Shown: piece after piece, positions 17,445 through 26,833 of the stretch | Layout: each line of letters begins with the position of its first letter | How positions within the stretch are numbered: position 1 is the stretch's first letter | NCBI GenBank assembly: GCA_027490215.1 | Contig: JAIXYO010000030.1 | Span: 43,329-107,328 of the forward strand | Source: Rubrivivax sp. | Lineage (GTDB): Bacteria > Pseudomonadota > Gammaproteobacteria > Burkholderiales > Burkholderiaceae_C | Length of the DNA: 64,000 bases | Reading direction: 5' to 3' | Translations under genes and position numbers: made by a program | Notes under the pieces: generated by a model | What the model was told of the DNA's origin: nothing | The model's database searches: none | Seen by the model: only the letters and a program-made list of their open reading frames with translations

Positions 17445-18824
17445 ATGAAGGCGCCCTCGGCCGAGATCACACCCGCCAGCTTCCAGTCGCTGCGCGAACG
17501 CCTCGCAGCCGACGGCGTGCACAGCCTGCTGGCGCAGTTCACTGACGTGCACGGCGTGGCGCGCGGCAAGCTGGTGCCGCTGAACCAACTCGAATTGCTG
17601 ATGACCGAAGGCGTCGGCTTCGCCGGCCCGTCGATCTGGGGCACCGGTCTGCCACGCACCGGGCCGCGCGCCGAGTACTACGGGCGTGGGCAGATCGACA
17701 CCGTGCGCGCCCTGCCCTGGATGCCTGGGGTGGCACGCGTGGTGTGCGACGGCTTTGTGGCCGGCGAGCCCTTCGACGCCTGCCCTCGCCAGGTGTTGAA
17801 ACGGCAACTTGCCCGCCTTGCTGAACACGGCTGGGCCCTGCGCACCGGCATCGAGCCCGAGTTCTTCCTGCTGCGCCGCACCGCCGACGGCTTCGAGCCC
17901 GCCGACCCGCACGACCGACTCGACAAGCCATCGTATGACTTGAAGAGCCTGCCACGCCAGCGCGACTTCCTGCACCAGCTGGCCGATGGCCTGACGCGCT
18001 GCGGGCTCGAGGTTTTCCAGATCGACCACGAAGACGCGCATGGTCAGTACGAACTGAACTTCCACCATGCCGATGCCCTCACCAGTGCTGACCACCTGAT
18101 GCTGTTCAAGCTGGCCGCGCACACGCTGGCCGAGCAACACGACATGGTGTTCTCGATGATGCCCAAGCCCTTTGCCAACCAGCCCGGCAGCGGCATGCAT
18201 TTCCATGTATCGCTTTGGAACGCAGATCGCTCGGGCCGCACTGCGCTCGATTCGCACTGCGTGTTCGACGATGCGTCGCAAGACCTGTCGCTCGTCGGCC
18301 GCCAGTTCACCGCCGGGGTGCTGAAGCATGCCGATGCGCTGTGCGCCATCGCCGCACCCACGGTCAACAGCTACAAGCGATTGACGGTGGGCGAATCGAT
18401 CACCGGCACCACCTGGGCGCCGGCCTATGCGGCGCACGGGCCGAACAACCGGACTGCGCTGGTTCGCACGCTGAAAGGCCGCATCGAATGGCGCGTGCCC
18501 GATGCATCAGCCAACCCCTATCTCGCCACCGCCGCGCTGATTGCCGCCGGCCTCGATGGCATCGATCGCGCGCTCGACCCGGGACCGGCCTGCACCGACG
18601 ACCTGTTCCAGTTGAGCCTGTCGCAGATCCACGAGCGTGGCATCGGAGTGCTGCCGCAAAGCCTGTCGGCTGCGCTCGATGCGCTGGAAGGCGACGAGGT
18701 GATCTGCGCTGCGCTCGGCGAGACGCTGTCGCGCGAGTTCATTCGGCTCAAGCGAGCCGAATGGACCGATTACTCGCGCCACGTCAGCCCGTGGGAGATG
18801 ATGCGCTACGCATCTGCGTTCTGA
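17445..18824 (+). CDS. Second glutamine synthetase-family ligase (PuuA/GlnT-like)
   Basis: 459 residues of GS fold, clearly diverged from puuA at 6094. Visible motifs: FTDVHGVARGKLVP at the N-terminal beta-grasp domain, EPEFFL, HEDAHGQYELNFHH, GSGMHFHVSLWN, NNRTALVR and ANPYLATAALIAAGLDG. The start at 17445, four bases after the gabT stop, suggests translational coupling. It is the last gene of the run. Its substrate may be another mono- or polyamine, or an intermediate that needs glutamylation; a GlnT-type amidoligase is an alternative. Its presence with a first PuuA suggests division of labour. Confidence 0.8.
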   Translation: MKAPSAEITPASFQSLRERLAADGVHSLLAQFTDVHGVARGKLVPLNQLELLMTEGVGFAGPSIWGTGLPRTGPRAEYYGRGQIDTVRALPWMPGVARVVCDGFVAGEPFDACPRQVLKRQLARLAEHGWALRTGIEPEFFLLRRTADGFEPADPHDRLDKPSYDLKSLPRQRDFLHQLADGLTRCGLEVFQIDHEDAHGQYELNFHHADALTSADHLMLFKLAAHTLAEQHDMVFSMMPKPFANQPGSGMHFHVSLWNADRSGRTALDSHCVFDDASQDLSLVGRQFTAGVLKHADALCAIAAPTVNSYKRLTVGESITGTTWAPAYAAHGPNNRTALVRTLKGRIEWRVPDASANPYLATAALIAAGLDGIDRALDPGPACTDDLFQLSLSQIHERGIGVLPQSLSAALDALEGDEVICAALGETLSREFIRLKRAEWTDYSRHVSPWEMMRYASAF

Positions 18825-18836
18825 GATCGAACAGCG

Positions 18837-19274
18837 TCAGGGACTGACCTTGCTGCCTTTGGTGGTGTCGAAGTAGAAGATCGCCTGATGATGATCGCCC
18901 GGGTGAATGGTGGTCTGGCGTTGCTGTGACTGGCCATCAAGTTTTGCCTCGATGCTGTACTTGCCAAGCGGCAGATCGATCAGCAGCCAGGGGCCATCGA
19001 GCGCGGCATCGAAAACCACCTTCCGGTTCGAGTCGGTGATCTTCAGATGCACCGCTGACAGGTACTCACCCGTCTTGCGCAACGCCGTCACGATCCACAG
19101 GCTGTAGCGTGCCTGCTGCGACTGCAGGCTTTCCCGCTCCTCGTCAGACACGCCACCAGACAGGTAGCTGCGACCGGACGGCGTCATGCCGGACTGCGTA
19201 GCGTTCGCGCTGCCTGCAACAGCCAATGCCACCAGCACCAGCGATCGCGTCAACTTCGTCAAGGTCATGAGCAT
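18837..19274 (-). CDS. Small secreted protein with a carboxypeptidase-regulatory-like fold
   Basis: 145 residues with a signal peptide (about 1-25, cleaved after GSANA). The mature part has a beta-rich segment (VHLKITDSNRKVVFDAALDGPWLLIDLPLGKYSIEA is the core region at about residues 75-110) that looks like the beta-sandwich 'carboxypeptidase regulatory' domain found in many periplasmic proteins. The ATG at 19274 has GGAGG seven bases upstream. The gene converges on the GS-like gene with only 12 bp between stops. No function can be assigned. Confidence 0.7.
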   Translation of the reverse strand: MLMTLTKLTRSLVLVALAVAGSANATQSGMTPSGRSYLSGGVSDEERESLQSQQARYSLWIVTALRKTGEYLSAVHLKITDSNRKVVFDAALDGPWLLIDLPLGKYSIEAKLDGQSQQRQTTIHPGDHHQAIFYFDTTKGSKVSP

Positions 19275-19434
19275 CTCTCACCCTCCATGGGGAACTCCCC
19301 TGGCATCGCGGGGACCTTTCTCAGGCCATGGCGGTGACGCCTGAACTACTGCAGCCTGAAGCTTGACTCTAGGGTTGACGCCTGCTGGGACCTTGACGGA
19401 AATCAAGCCCGACATCGATCACAGGCAGGTGCCT

Positions 19435-20274
19435 TCAGTGCGACATCAGCACCGGCAGGGTCATCGCCGACAGGATGGTCCGGGTGGCGCCACCCAGCCA
19501 CCATTCGCGGGCGCGGCTATGGCCATAGCAGCCCATCACCAGCATGTCGGCATCGACCTCGGCAGCCATCGACAGCATCAATTCGCCGACGTCACCTTTG
19601 GGGCGACCGCAGCGGTGCACTTTCGCGCTCACGGCATGGCGACTGAGAAATCGCTCGACCGGCAGCGGGTGATTCGCTGCTGTGCCGCCGGGTTCATCCC
19701 ACGACACCACGTGCACCGAATGCGCCAGACGCAGCATCGGCAAGGCAGCGGTCACGGCTCGTGCCGACGCAGCCGCACCCTTCCAGGCGACCAGAATCGT
19801 TCGGCCGAACTCGGCACCCGCTTCGACAGACGGCAGCACCAACGCGGGCTTGCCGGACTCGATCAACACGGAAGGCGCGAAATCGTTGGGCACCTGCGCC
19901 CCTTGCGATTCATCGGTGGCCGGTTTGGCCAGCACCAGCAGATCGGCCTCGAAGGCCCGGGGCACGAAGGAGAACTGAGGCAAGTCATTGGCCTGCTGCC
20001 AGGCCAGATTCGTCAGGCCGATGTCGGCCCGCTCCCGCTCGAAGTCGGCCCGCACCCTTGCGCAGGTTTGCGCATCCATCGCCGCCAGCAAGGCACCCAG
20101 TTGGCCATCGGCAGTGGATGTCGTCAACGGATACTGCAACAGCGCCGGTGTCACCGCGTAAAGCACGTCCAGTTCAGCGCCGTGCGTAGCTGCCAGTCGG
20201 TGGGCCACCCGCAGGCGCTTCATCGCGCCACTTGATGCATCCAGATGCACCAGGATCGATCTGATTTCATCCAT
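19435..20274 (-). CDS. Universal stress protein, tandem UspA domains
   Basis: 279 residues made of two Usp domains (about 5-145 and 155-279). Only the second keeps the ATP-binding signature, MGCYGHSRAREWWLGGATRTIL, of the G-2x-G-9x-G(S/T) type; the first is degenerate. Tandem Usp proteins are typically induced by starvation or stress. It stands alone, about 110 bp downstream of dusA and 160 bp upstream of the small secreted protein gene. Confidence 0.88.
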   Translation of the reverse strand: MDEIRSILVHLDASSGAMKRLRVAHRLAATHGAELDVLYAVTPALLQYPLTTSTADGQLGALLAAMDAQTCARVRADFERERADIGLTNLAWQQANDLPQFSFVPRAFEADLLVLAKPATDESQGAQVPNDFAPSVLIESGKPALVLPSVEAGAEFGRTILVAWKGAAASARAVTAALPMLRLAHSVHVVSWDEPGGTAANHPLPVERFLSRHAVSAKVHRCGRPKGDVGELMLSMAAEVDADMLVMGCYGHSRAREWWLGGATRTILSAMTLPVLMSH

Positions 20275-20383
20275 CGCGCGTGCCCCCTTGTGAGTTCGAT
20301 GCCACTCTATGCAGGGGTCGCTCGGGCGGTTTGCGCCAGATCAAAAGGTCGGCAGCGTTTTCAGCGTGCCGCCGGCGCAGGAC

Positions 20384-21412
20384 TCAGGCCGCGGCTTCCC
20401 GAGCCGGGCTGTCGGCGTCCTTCGGCCCGGCTGAACGCGACACCTCGGCTGGCGCATCGGCCTTGCGCCGGTGGTCCGACCACACCTGCCGCCGGTGCCG
20501 CGCACCGGGCGTGCCATTCCACAGCCCCAGCATGTGCCGCGAGGCACGCGACCACGGCTCGCCCTGCGCCACCAGGCGGTCCATGTAGTCCACCATCGCC
20601 GCCTCGACCGTGTCCCGATCAAGGGTTGACGGCGCATCCCCGAAGTGCCGCTCGTCCCAGCCGGCCAGCCACCACGGCCGATGGTAGGCCTCACGACCCA
20701 GCATCACGCCATCGACATGCTGCAGGTGCTCGGTGATCTGCTCGTCGGTCGTCACGCCACCGTTGAGCACGACGGTCAGCGCCGGGAAGTCGCGCTTGAG
20801 CCGGTACACCAGTTCGTAGCGCAGCGGCGGCACCTCACGGTTTTCCTTCGGGCTCAGGCCCTTCAGCCAGGCGTTGCGCGCGTGCACGATGAACACCTCG
20901 CAGCCCGCATCGGCGAGCGTGCCGACGAAGTCGCGCACGAAGTCATAGCTTTCGCTGCGGTCGATGCCGATGCGATGCTTCACCGTCACCGGGATCGCGA
21001 CCGCATCGCGCATTGCCTTCACGCCGTCGGCCACCAGCGCAGGCTCGGCCATCAGGCAGGCACCGAACGCACCCCGCTGCACACGCTCGCTGGGGCAGCC
21101 GCAGTTCAGGTTCACCTCGTCGTAGCCCCACTGCTCAGCCAGTCGCGCGCAGTGCGCGAGGTCGGCAGGCTCGCTGCCGCCGAGCTGCAAGGCGACCGGA
21201 TGTTCCTCGGCATTGAAATCCAGATGGCGCGCCACATCGCCATGGATCAAGGCGCCGGTCGTCACCATCTCGGTGTAGAGCCGCGCGCGTTTCGTCAACA
21301 GCCGGTGGAAGGTGCGGCAATGCCTGTCAGTCCAGTCCATCATGGGCGCCACGCTGAGGCGCCAGAGGCTTGCGGGTTGATTCACTTGCACTGACTTCGT
21401 CTTTCTCGACAC
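20384..21412 (-). CDS. dusA: tRNA-dihydrouridine synthase A
   Basis: FMN- and NADPH-dependent enzyme that reduces uridines 20/20a in the tRNA D-loop. The 342 residues carry LSVAPMMDWTDRHCRTFHRLL, the flavin site, and VNLNCGCPSERVQRGAFGACLM with the catalytic cysteine. VLNGGVTT and MLGREAYHRPWWLAG are typical of DusA rather than DusB or DusC. The C-terminal tail is alanine/proline-rich and variable. Confidence 0.93.
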   Translation of the reverse strand: MSRKTKSVQVNQPASLWRLSVAPMMDWTDRHCRTFHRLLTKRARLYTEMVTTGALIHGDVARHLDFNAEEHPVALQLGGSEPADLAHCARLAEQWGYDEVNLNCGCPSERVQRGAFGACLMAEPALVADGVKAMRDAVAIPVTVKHRIGIDRSESYDFVRDFVGTLADAGCEVFIVHARNAWLKGLSPKENREVPPLRYELVYRLKRDFPALTVVLNGGVTTDEQITEHLQHVDGVMLGREAYHRPWWLAGWDERHFGDAPSTLDRDTVEAAMVDYMDRLVAQGEPWSRASRHMLGLWNGTPGARHRRQVWSDHRRKADAPAEVSRSAGPKDADSPAREAAA

Positions 21413-21515
21413 GGCGTGCGCATCTTAGGGTCTGCATGCGAGGAGCCCGGGGCGAGACGGGAAGCGAATGAAGACACCACCGGGCGGCGCGCGGGCCTGG
21501 CGAGCGCTCAGCCGC

Positions 21516-23588
21516 TCACCAGATGACCACCCGGTCCTTGGGCGCGCGCCACATCGGGTCGCCGGGCCGCGTTCCGAAGGCCTTGTGAAACGCATCGAGG
21601 TGCAGCAAGGGCACAAAGCCGCGCAGCGTGGCGTTGGCGTGGTAGTCGATCGCGGCCAGCAGCCGCACCCGCTCGGGCCGTGCCTTGTAGGCCCACATCT
21701 GAGCCCAGGCCACAAAGCAGCGCTGGTCGGTGCTCAAGCCCTGAATCTTCGGCTGCGGCTTGCCCGCGAGATGTCGTTGCAGCGCTGCGTGTGCCAGGGT
21801 GATACCGCCCAGGTCCGCGGTGTTCTCGGTCAAGGTGAGTTCGCCGTTGTGCTGGAGCCCGGGCAACAGCGTGTAGGTGCTGTACTGCTGCACCAGCACA
21901 TCGGTGCGCTGCTTGAAGGCGGCCTGCGCCTGCGGCGTCCACCAGTTGCGCAAGTTGCCAGCGGGGCCGTAGCGGCTGCCGTTGCTGTCGAAACCATGGG
22001 TCAGCTCATGGCCGATCACCGCGCCGATGGTGCAGTAGTTCACCGCCGCATCGGCAGTGGGCACATAGAACGGCGGCTGCACGATCGCCGCCGTGATGTC
22101 GATGCTGTTGGTTTGCGGGTTGTAGCCGGCATTCACCGAGGTGGGTGTGGTGTAGGGCGGCGCGGCGAATCGCTCCACCACCACCGGCTGGCCCAACTTG
22201 GCCAGTTCGCGCCGTTGCTGGAACTCCTGCAGGCGCTGGAGATTGCCAAAGTGGTCATCGGGCCGGATGACGACCGCGCTGAAGTCGATCCACTGTTGCG
22301 GGTAGCCGACCTGGATGTCGACCTTGGCCAGCTTCTCCAGGGCTGCCGCACGAGTGGGTTCGTCCAACCAGGCGTTGGTGCGCAGGCGGCGTTCGAATTC
22401 GCCCTTGATCTGGCCCACCATCTGCGTGATATCGCGCCGCGTGCTGTCCGGGAAATAGGCCTCGACGTACAACCTGGAGAGCGGATGAAACAGCTGTTGG
22501 GCGAGAGCCTGGGTGATCACGCGATCGCGCTCGGGCGGCTTGGCCAGGCCCTGTCGCTGCCGATTGAATTCCTCGTCCAGGCCGTGCCACGGCTGACCCA
22601 GCGCCGAGGCAAGACCGGTCAGCACATGCCACCGCAGCAAGGTGCGGATGTCCTCGGCCGAGCGTGTGGCCAGCACCTGGTTCACGGCCTTCAGCGCTGC
22701 GATGCTTGCCACTTGCACAGTTGCGGGCGGTGTCACGCCCAGCGCCTTCACATGCGCTTCGAGGTCGACGAGGGGGATCAAGGCTTGAGCCTCTGCCAGC
22801 GTCATGACGTTGTAGATGATGTCTGGGTCGCGCGCCTGCAGCGGCGTCAGCTGGGCAGCCGAAACCTCGATCTCGATCGACAGCACGGTGCCAGCAGCTG
22901 ACTGCGCGGCCGACTCCGACAAGCCGGTGGTCTTGAACATGCCGGCGATGTAGGCCCGATAGAGATCACGCACGCGCTGGCCTTCGGGCTTCGCATACTC
23001 GTCCGGCTCGAGCGACTGTTGGCCTGCGTCCAGCATCAGCAGATTGGCACGGCTGTTCTTCGCGTCGGTGGCGACCATGGCGTTCACCAGAGGCGACGCG
23101 CCGAAGCCCAGTTGCAAGTGCCCGGACAGCGCCCCCAGCTCCGTGGCAGCACCGGGCAATGTCAGCGCAGCCACTCGCTCCAGATCCGCCTGCAGCGGCT
23201 TCAGCCCCAACTCGTCCAGGCGTTTGAGGTCCATCGCGGCTCGCCAGCTGTCGCCGATCTGCTGGCTCGGGCTACCCGGCGCGCCGTTCGCCGCTTGCGC
23301 GTCCTGAATCAGCTTGAGCAATTGCCGATCGAGATTGGCCGCGAGCTGACTGAAGCCGCCGATGTCGGCTTCACTGGCGGGAATATCGGTGCGCTGTAGC
23401 CAGCCGCCCGCGGCGTAGCGGTAGAAGTCCTTGCGCGGGCTCACGCGCTTGTCCATGTTGGCGGGCGTGAAGCCCAGGGCAATCGGGTCGGCTGCGCCGC
23501 AGACGGCGGGCATGGTGGCGCACAAGGCGGCCGTGGCGATGCAGGGGAGCAAGGTGCGCGACAGCAAGGTCATCGGCAAAGGCTTCAT
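21516..23588 (-). CDS. M13 family zinc metallopeptidase (PepO/neprilysin-like)
   Basis: 690 residues. After a signal peptide (MKPLPMTLLSRTLL... ending about residue 32) come the M13 N-terminal helical domain and the C-terminal catalytic domain with the zinc site HELTHGFDSNG (HExxH) and, downstream, the third ligand region ENTADLGGITLA. The substrate-binding VNAGYNPQTNSI is also present. Likely a periplasmic or outer-membrane-associated oligopeptidase. The ATG at 23588 is chosen because it gives the signal peptide; the longer frame to 23660 overlaps the divergent gene's leader. Confidence 0.9.
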   Translation of the reverse strand: MKPLPMTLLSRTLLPCIATAALCATMPAVCGAADPIALGFTPANMDKRVSPRKDFYRYAAGGWLQRTDIPASEADIGGFSQLAANLDRQLLKLIQDAQAANGAPGSPSQQIGDSWRAAMDLKRLDELGLKPLQADLERVAALTLPGAATELGALSGHLQLGFGASPLVNAMVATDAKNSRANLLMLDAGQQSLEPDEYAKPEGQRVRDLYRAYIAGMFKTTGLSESAAQSAAGTVLSIEIEVSAAQLTPLQARDPDIIYNVMTLAEAQALIPLVDLEAHVKALGVTPPATVQVASIAALKAVNQVLATRSAEDIRTLLRWHVLTGLASALGQPWHGLDEEFNRQRQGLAKPPERDRVITQALAQQLFHPLSRLYVEAYFPDSTRRDITQMVGQIKGEFERRLRTNAWLDEPTRAAALEKLAKVDIQVGYPQQWIDFSAVVIRPDDHFGNLQRLQEFQQRRELAKLGQPVVVERFAAPPYTTPTSVNAGYNPQTNSIDITAAIVQPPFYVPTADAAVNYCTIGAVIGHELTHGFDSNGSRYGPAGNLRNWWTPQAQAAFKQRTDVLVQQYSTYTLLPGLQHNGELTLTENTADLGGITLAHAALQRHLAGKPQPKIQGLSTDQRCFVAWAQMWAYKARPERVRLLAAIDYHANATLRGFVPLLHLDAFHKAFGTRPGDPMWRAPKDRVVIW

Positions 23589-23734
23589 GGCGGAAGGCAT
23601 GCAGAGGGTTGAGGAAGCTTGGCTCGAGAATAGATCATCACTGGCGATTCCCGACGCCAAGCGCGGCGAAACTCCCGGTCAGGCTGCGCTCACGGTTAAG
23701 CTCCGGTTGTCCGAGCAGCTGGATGAGATCAACG

Positions 23735-25255
23735 ATGCAGCGGCACTTCCGAGCAGGCTTTCGGCGCCTGACCATGGCCATCGCGCTGACCGTCGCCGGC
23801 ATCGCGAACGCGCAGCCTGCCACGGCACCTGGCGCTGCGCCGCCCGCGTCTGCCGCCGAACCTCGGGCGATCCCGATCTCCGCCAGTGCCGTCACTGGCG
23901 ACTTCGACGACATCCTTGCCGCGCGCAGCCGTCGCATCGTCGTCCTCGTGACCCACAGCCGTACCCTGTATTTCAATGACAAGGGGCAGGAGCGCGGACT
24001 GGTCGCCGACATGGCGCGCGACTTCGAGCGCTACCTCAACAAGAAGCTCAAGACCGGCGCACGACCGATCACCGTGGTGATGGTGCCGGTCACCCGCGAT
24101 CAACTGCTGCCGAGTCTGATGGCCGGGGTCGGTGACATCGCCGCGGCGGGATTGACCGTCACACCCGAGCGCGCTGCGCTGGTCGACTTCGTGGTTCCAC
24201 CCGCAGCCGGCGGCACCATCTCGACCACGCCGGTCAACGAGTTGGTGATCACCGGGCCGAAGTCCGCGCCCGTCGAGAGCGCCGAGGCGCTTTCCGGCAG
24301 GACGGTCGAAGTCCGCCGCGCCACCAGCTACCACGAGAGCCTCACCGCCCTGAACGCGCGTTTTGCCAGCGAAGGCAAGCCGCTGATCAACCTTCGGCTG
24401 CTTCCGGACGCCATGCAGGACGAGGACATGCTCGAGATGGTCAACGCCGGTTTGCTCAACACCATCGTGGCCGACGACTGGCTCATCAACATCTGGAAGC
24501 CTGTGTTGCCGGCCATCACTGTCAACTCTGGCGCTGTGGTTCACAGCGGCGGCAGCATCGGGTGGGCGATCCGCAAGAATTCGCCGCGGCTGGCTGCTGA
24601 GATCGGCGACTTTTTCCAGCGCTTCGTCGCCGCACAGCAAGTGATCCGGATGCGCGAGGCGCAATACCGACGCCAGGTGAAGCGGCTGCGCGACCCTACC
24701 GGCACCCATGAATGGAATCGCTTCGAAAAGACGCTCGAGCTGTTTGCCAAGTACGGCCAGAAGTACAACTTTGACCCGCTGATGCTGGTGGCGCAGGGCT
24801 TTCAGGAAAGCCGGCTGGATCAGAACGCCACCAGCCCTGTGGGTGCCATCGGCATCATGCAGATCATGCCGGAGGTCGGTGAACAGCTGAAGGTGGGCGA
24901 CATCCGTGTCGCCGAGTCCAATGTTCACGCGGGCGCCAAGTACATGGACCAGTTGATGACCACCTACTTCCGTGACGCGCAGTTCAGCGAGACCGACCGC
25001 ACGCTGTTCGCGTTCGCCAGCTACAACGCAGGGCCGGGGACCATGCGGCGCATGCGGGCCGAAGCACAGCGACGCGGACTGGACCCGAACCAGTGGTTCA
25101 ACCATGTGGAGGCGGTGACCGCGGAGAAGGTGGGTGTCGAAACGACCACCTACGTGCGCAACATCTTCAAGTACTACGTGGGCTACAAGCTGATGGCGCA
25201 GGCGCGGCTCACGCAGGACAAGGCGCGCGAACTCGCGGCCCCCGCCGACAAGTGA
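23735..25255 (+). CDS. MltF-like lytic transglycosylase with an SBP3 domain
   Basis: 506 residues: signal peptide (about 1-27), a type 3 solute-binding-protein domain (about 55-320), then an SLT lytic transglycosylase domain (about 335-475). The catalytic glutamate lies in GFQESRLDQNATSPVGAIG, followed by IMQIMPEVGEQL and FASYNAGPGTMRRMR. MltF proteins cleave peptidoglycan glycan strands and the SBP-like part regulates the catalytic domain. The start at 23735 is chosen for its signal peptide. The gene is divergent from the M13 peptidase. Confidence 0.87.
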   Translation: MQRHFRAGFRRLTMAIALTVAGIANAQPATAPGAAPPASAAEPRAIPISASAVTGDFDDILAARSRRIVVLVTHSRTLYFNDKGQERGLVADMARDFERYLNKKLKTGARPITVVMVPVTRDQLLPSLMAGVGDIAAAGLTVTPERAALVDFVVPPAAGGTISTTPVNELVITGPKSAPVESAEALSGRTVEVRRATSYHESLTALNARFASEGKPLINLRLLPDAMQDEDMLEMVNAGLLNTIVADDWLINIWKPVLPAITVNSGAVVHSGGSIGWAIRKNSPRLAAEIGDFFQRFVAAQQVIRMREAQYRRQVKRLRDPTGTHEWNRFEKTLELFAKYGQKYNFDPLMLVAQGFQESRLDQNATSPVGAIGIMQIMPEVGEQLKVGDIRVAESNVHAGAKYMDQLMTTYFRDAQFSETDRTLFAFASYNAGPGTMRRMRAEAQRRGLDPNQWFNHVEAVTAEKVGVETTTYVRNIFKYYVGYKLMAQARLTQDKARELAAPADK

Positions 25256-25273
25256 GTCAGGCCGGTGCTTTTC

Positions 25274-26812
25274 TCAGGGCTTCAGCGCCGGCGCCCGGCG
25301 ATGTCGCGTGGCCTGTTCGTAATCATGGGCGAAGGCCAGCAGCGTCGCCTCGCTGAACAGGCGGCCCACAAAGATCAGGCTGAACGGTGCGCCGCAGGCA
25401 TAGGCACCGGCTGGCACCGTCACGCCGGGCAGGCCGGCGATGTTGATTTCGCTGACGGTTGTCTCCGCAATCTGCTCGTGGCCACGCAGCAGAGGCAGTT
25501 CGGCGCGGGCGTGCGGAAAGACCAGCGCATCGATCTGCAGCGTGTCCATGATGGTGTTGAAGATGCGCAGATAGCTCGCGCGTGTTGCGATGAACTCCGC
25601 CATCGGCGGCGGCACATCGGGGTTCGCCAGCGATTCGGTAAATCCAGGCAGCCAATGCAGGTCGTGCAGCAGGCCTCCCGGCCCGAAGGCATCCTCTGAC
25701 TTCGTGGCCTCGGCAAAGGCTGCAAAGCTCTGGAGCGCGGCCTGCGGCCCCAGGCGACGCAGGTAGTTCTGCAGATCGTGCGCCATCGATTCCAGGCCGC
25801 GCGTATCGAACTCGTTCGTCTCCGAGGTCGGCTGTCGCAGGTCGGCAAAGCCGGTGCCGGCGAAGGGGTCGGCAATCAGCGTGGCGCCGCGCGCTGTGAT
25901 CTCTCGTTGCGCAATGGCGTAGAGCGCTGCGGTCTCCGGCGTCAGCGGCTGATGGCGCCAGCCGGGCCCGTAGAGTCCCAGTCGCCGACCTTGCAGCGCG
26001 GTATCCGACAGCAGGGAGGTGTAGCCGTGCTCAGGGATGCGGCCCAGACCGGCAACGGTCTTCGGGTCGTCCATCGTGAAGCCTGCGAGAACATCAAGCG
26101 TGAGCGCGGCGTCGCGCACGCAGCGCGCGATCGGGCCGACCACGTCGCGTTGACTCGACAGCGGTATGACACCCGTGTTCGGCACCAGTGCAAAGGTCGG
26201 CTTGATGCCCACCAGCGCCTGCGCAGCAGCGGGGTTCTGGATCGACCCGCCGGTTTCCTCGGCGAGGCCCAGCACCGCCATCGATGCAGCCACTGCGGTG
26301 GCCGTCCCCGCCGAGCTGCCACCCGGCGCACGGTCAGGCACGACGGCATTCAGCGTCGGACCAGCCCAGCTGTTGTTCGCATCGGTGCCGCTGCCGCTGA
26401 GGATCGGGACGTTGGTCTTGCCGAGGATGATGGCGCCGGCTGCGCGCAGGCGCGCGACCACCGGCGAATCGGTGCCGGGCATCAGGTCGACGCCGCCGGT
26501 CTTCGAACACAGCAGCGACCAGCCACCGGTGCTCGGGAAGCCCACCATGTCCATCGTGTCCTTCACCACCACCGGCACGCCAGCGAGCGGCCCGAGCGCT
26601 TCGCCGGATCGGCGGCGCGCATCGATCGCCCGCGCATCCGCCAGGGCCTGGTGGTTGGCAAAAATGATGGCGTTCAGGCGCGGGTTGTAGTGGGCGATGC
26701 GGTCGAGGAAGGCCTGCGTCAGCGCCTCACAACTGAAGGCCGCATGCGCGTAGCCGTCCTGCACATCGGCGACGGTCATCTCCGTGACGTCGATGTCATG
26801 CCTATCCATCAA
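25274..26812 (-). CDS. Amidase-signature family amidase
   Basis: 512 residues with the Ser-cisSer-Lys triad region: lysine in GVPVVVKDTMD (about residue 84), the cis-serine and glycine-rich segment APGGSSAGTATAVAA, and the nucleophilic serine in EETGGSIQNPAA. It is the last gene of the guanidinobutyrase/ABC/MBL operon, 21 bp after the MBL stop. A role in deamidating 4-guanidinobutyramide to 4-guanidinobutyrate, the substrate of the first gene in the operon, is inferred from context. The family is broad (acetamides, mandelamide, indoleacetamide), so the substrate is open. Confidence 0.85.
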   Translation of the reverse strand: MMDRHDIDVTEMTVADVQDGYAHAAFSCEALTQAFLDRIAHYNPRLNAIIFANHQALADARAIDARRRSGEALGPLAGVPVVVKDTMDMVGFPSTGGWSLLCSKTGGVDLMPGTDSPVVARLRAAGAIILGKTNVPILSGSGTDANNSWAGPTLNAVVPDRAPGGSSAGTATAVAASMAVLGLAEETGGSIQNPAAAQALVGIKPTFALVPNTGVIPLSSQRDVVGPIARCVRDAALTLDVLAGFTMDDPKTVAGLGRIPEHGYTSLLSDTALQGRRLGLYGPGWRHQPLTPETAALYAIAQREITARGATLIADPFAGTGFADLRQPTSETNEFDTRGLESMAHDLQNYLRRLGPQAALQSFAAFAEATKSEDAFGPGGLLHDLHWLPGFTESLANPDVPPPMAEFIATRASYLRIFNTIMDTLQIDALVFPHARAELPLLRGHEQIAETTVSEINIAGLPGVTVPAGAYACGAPFSLIFVGRLFSEATLLAFAHDYEQATRHRRAPALKP

Positions 26813-26833
26813 TTGCCTCTGGTGTCAAGTGCA

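Noticed and set aside
22905..23399. Open plus-strand frames opposite the M13 peptidase gene
   Set aside because: Shadows of a well-supported GC-rich coding gene on the other strand.
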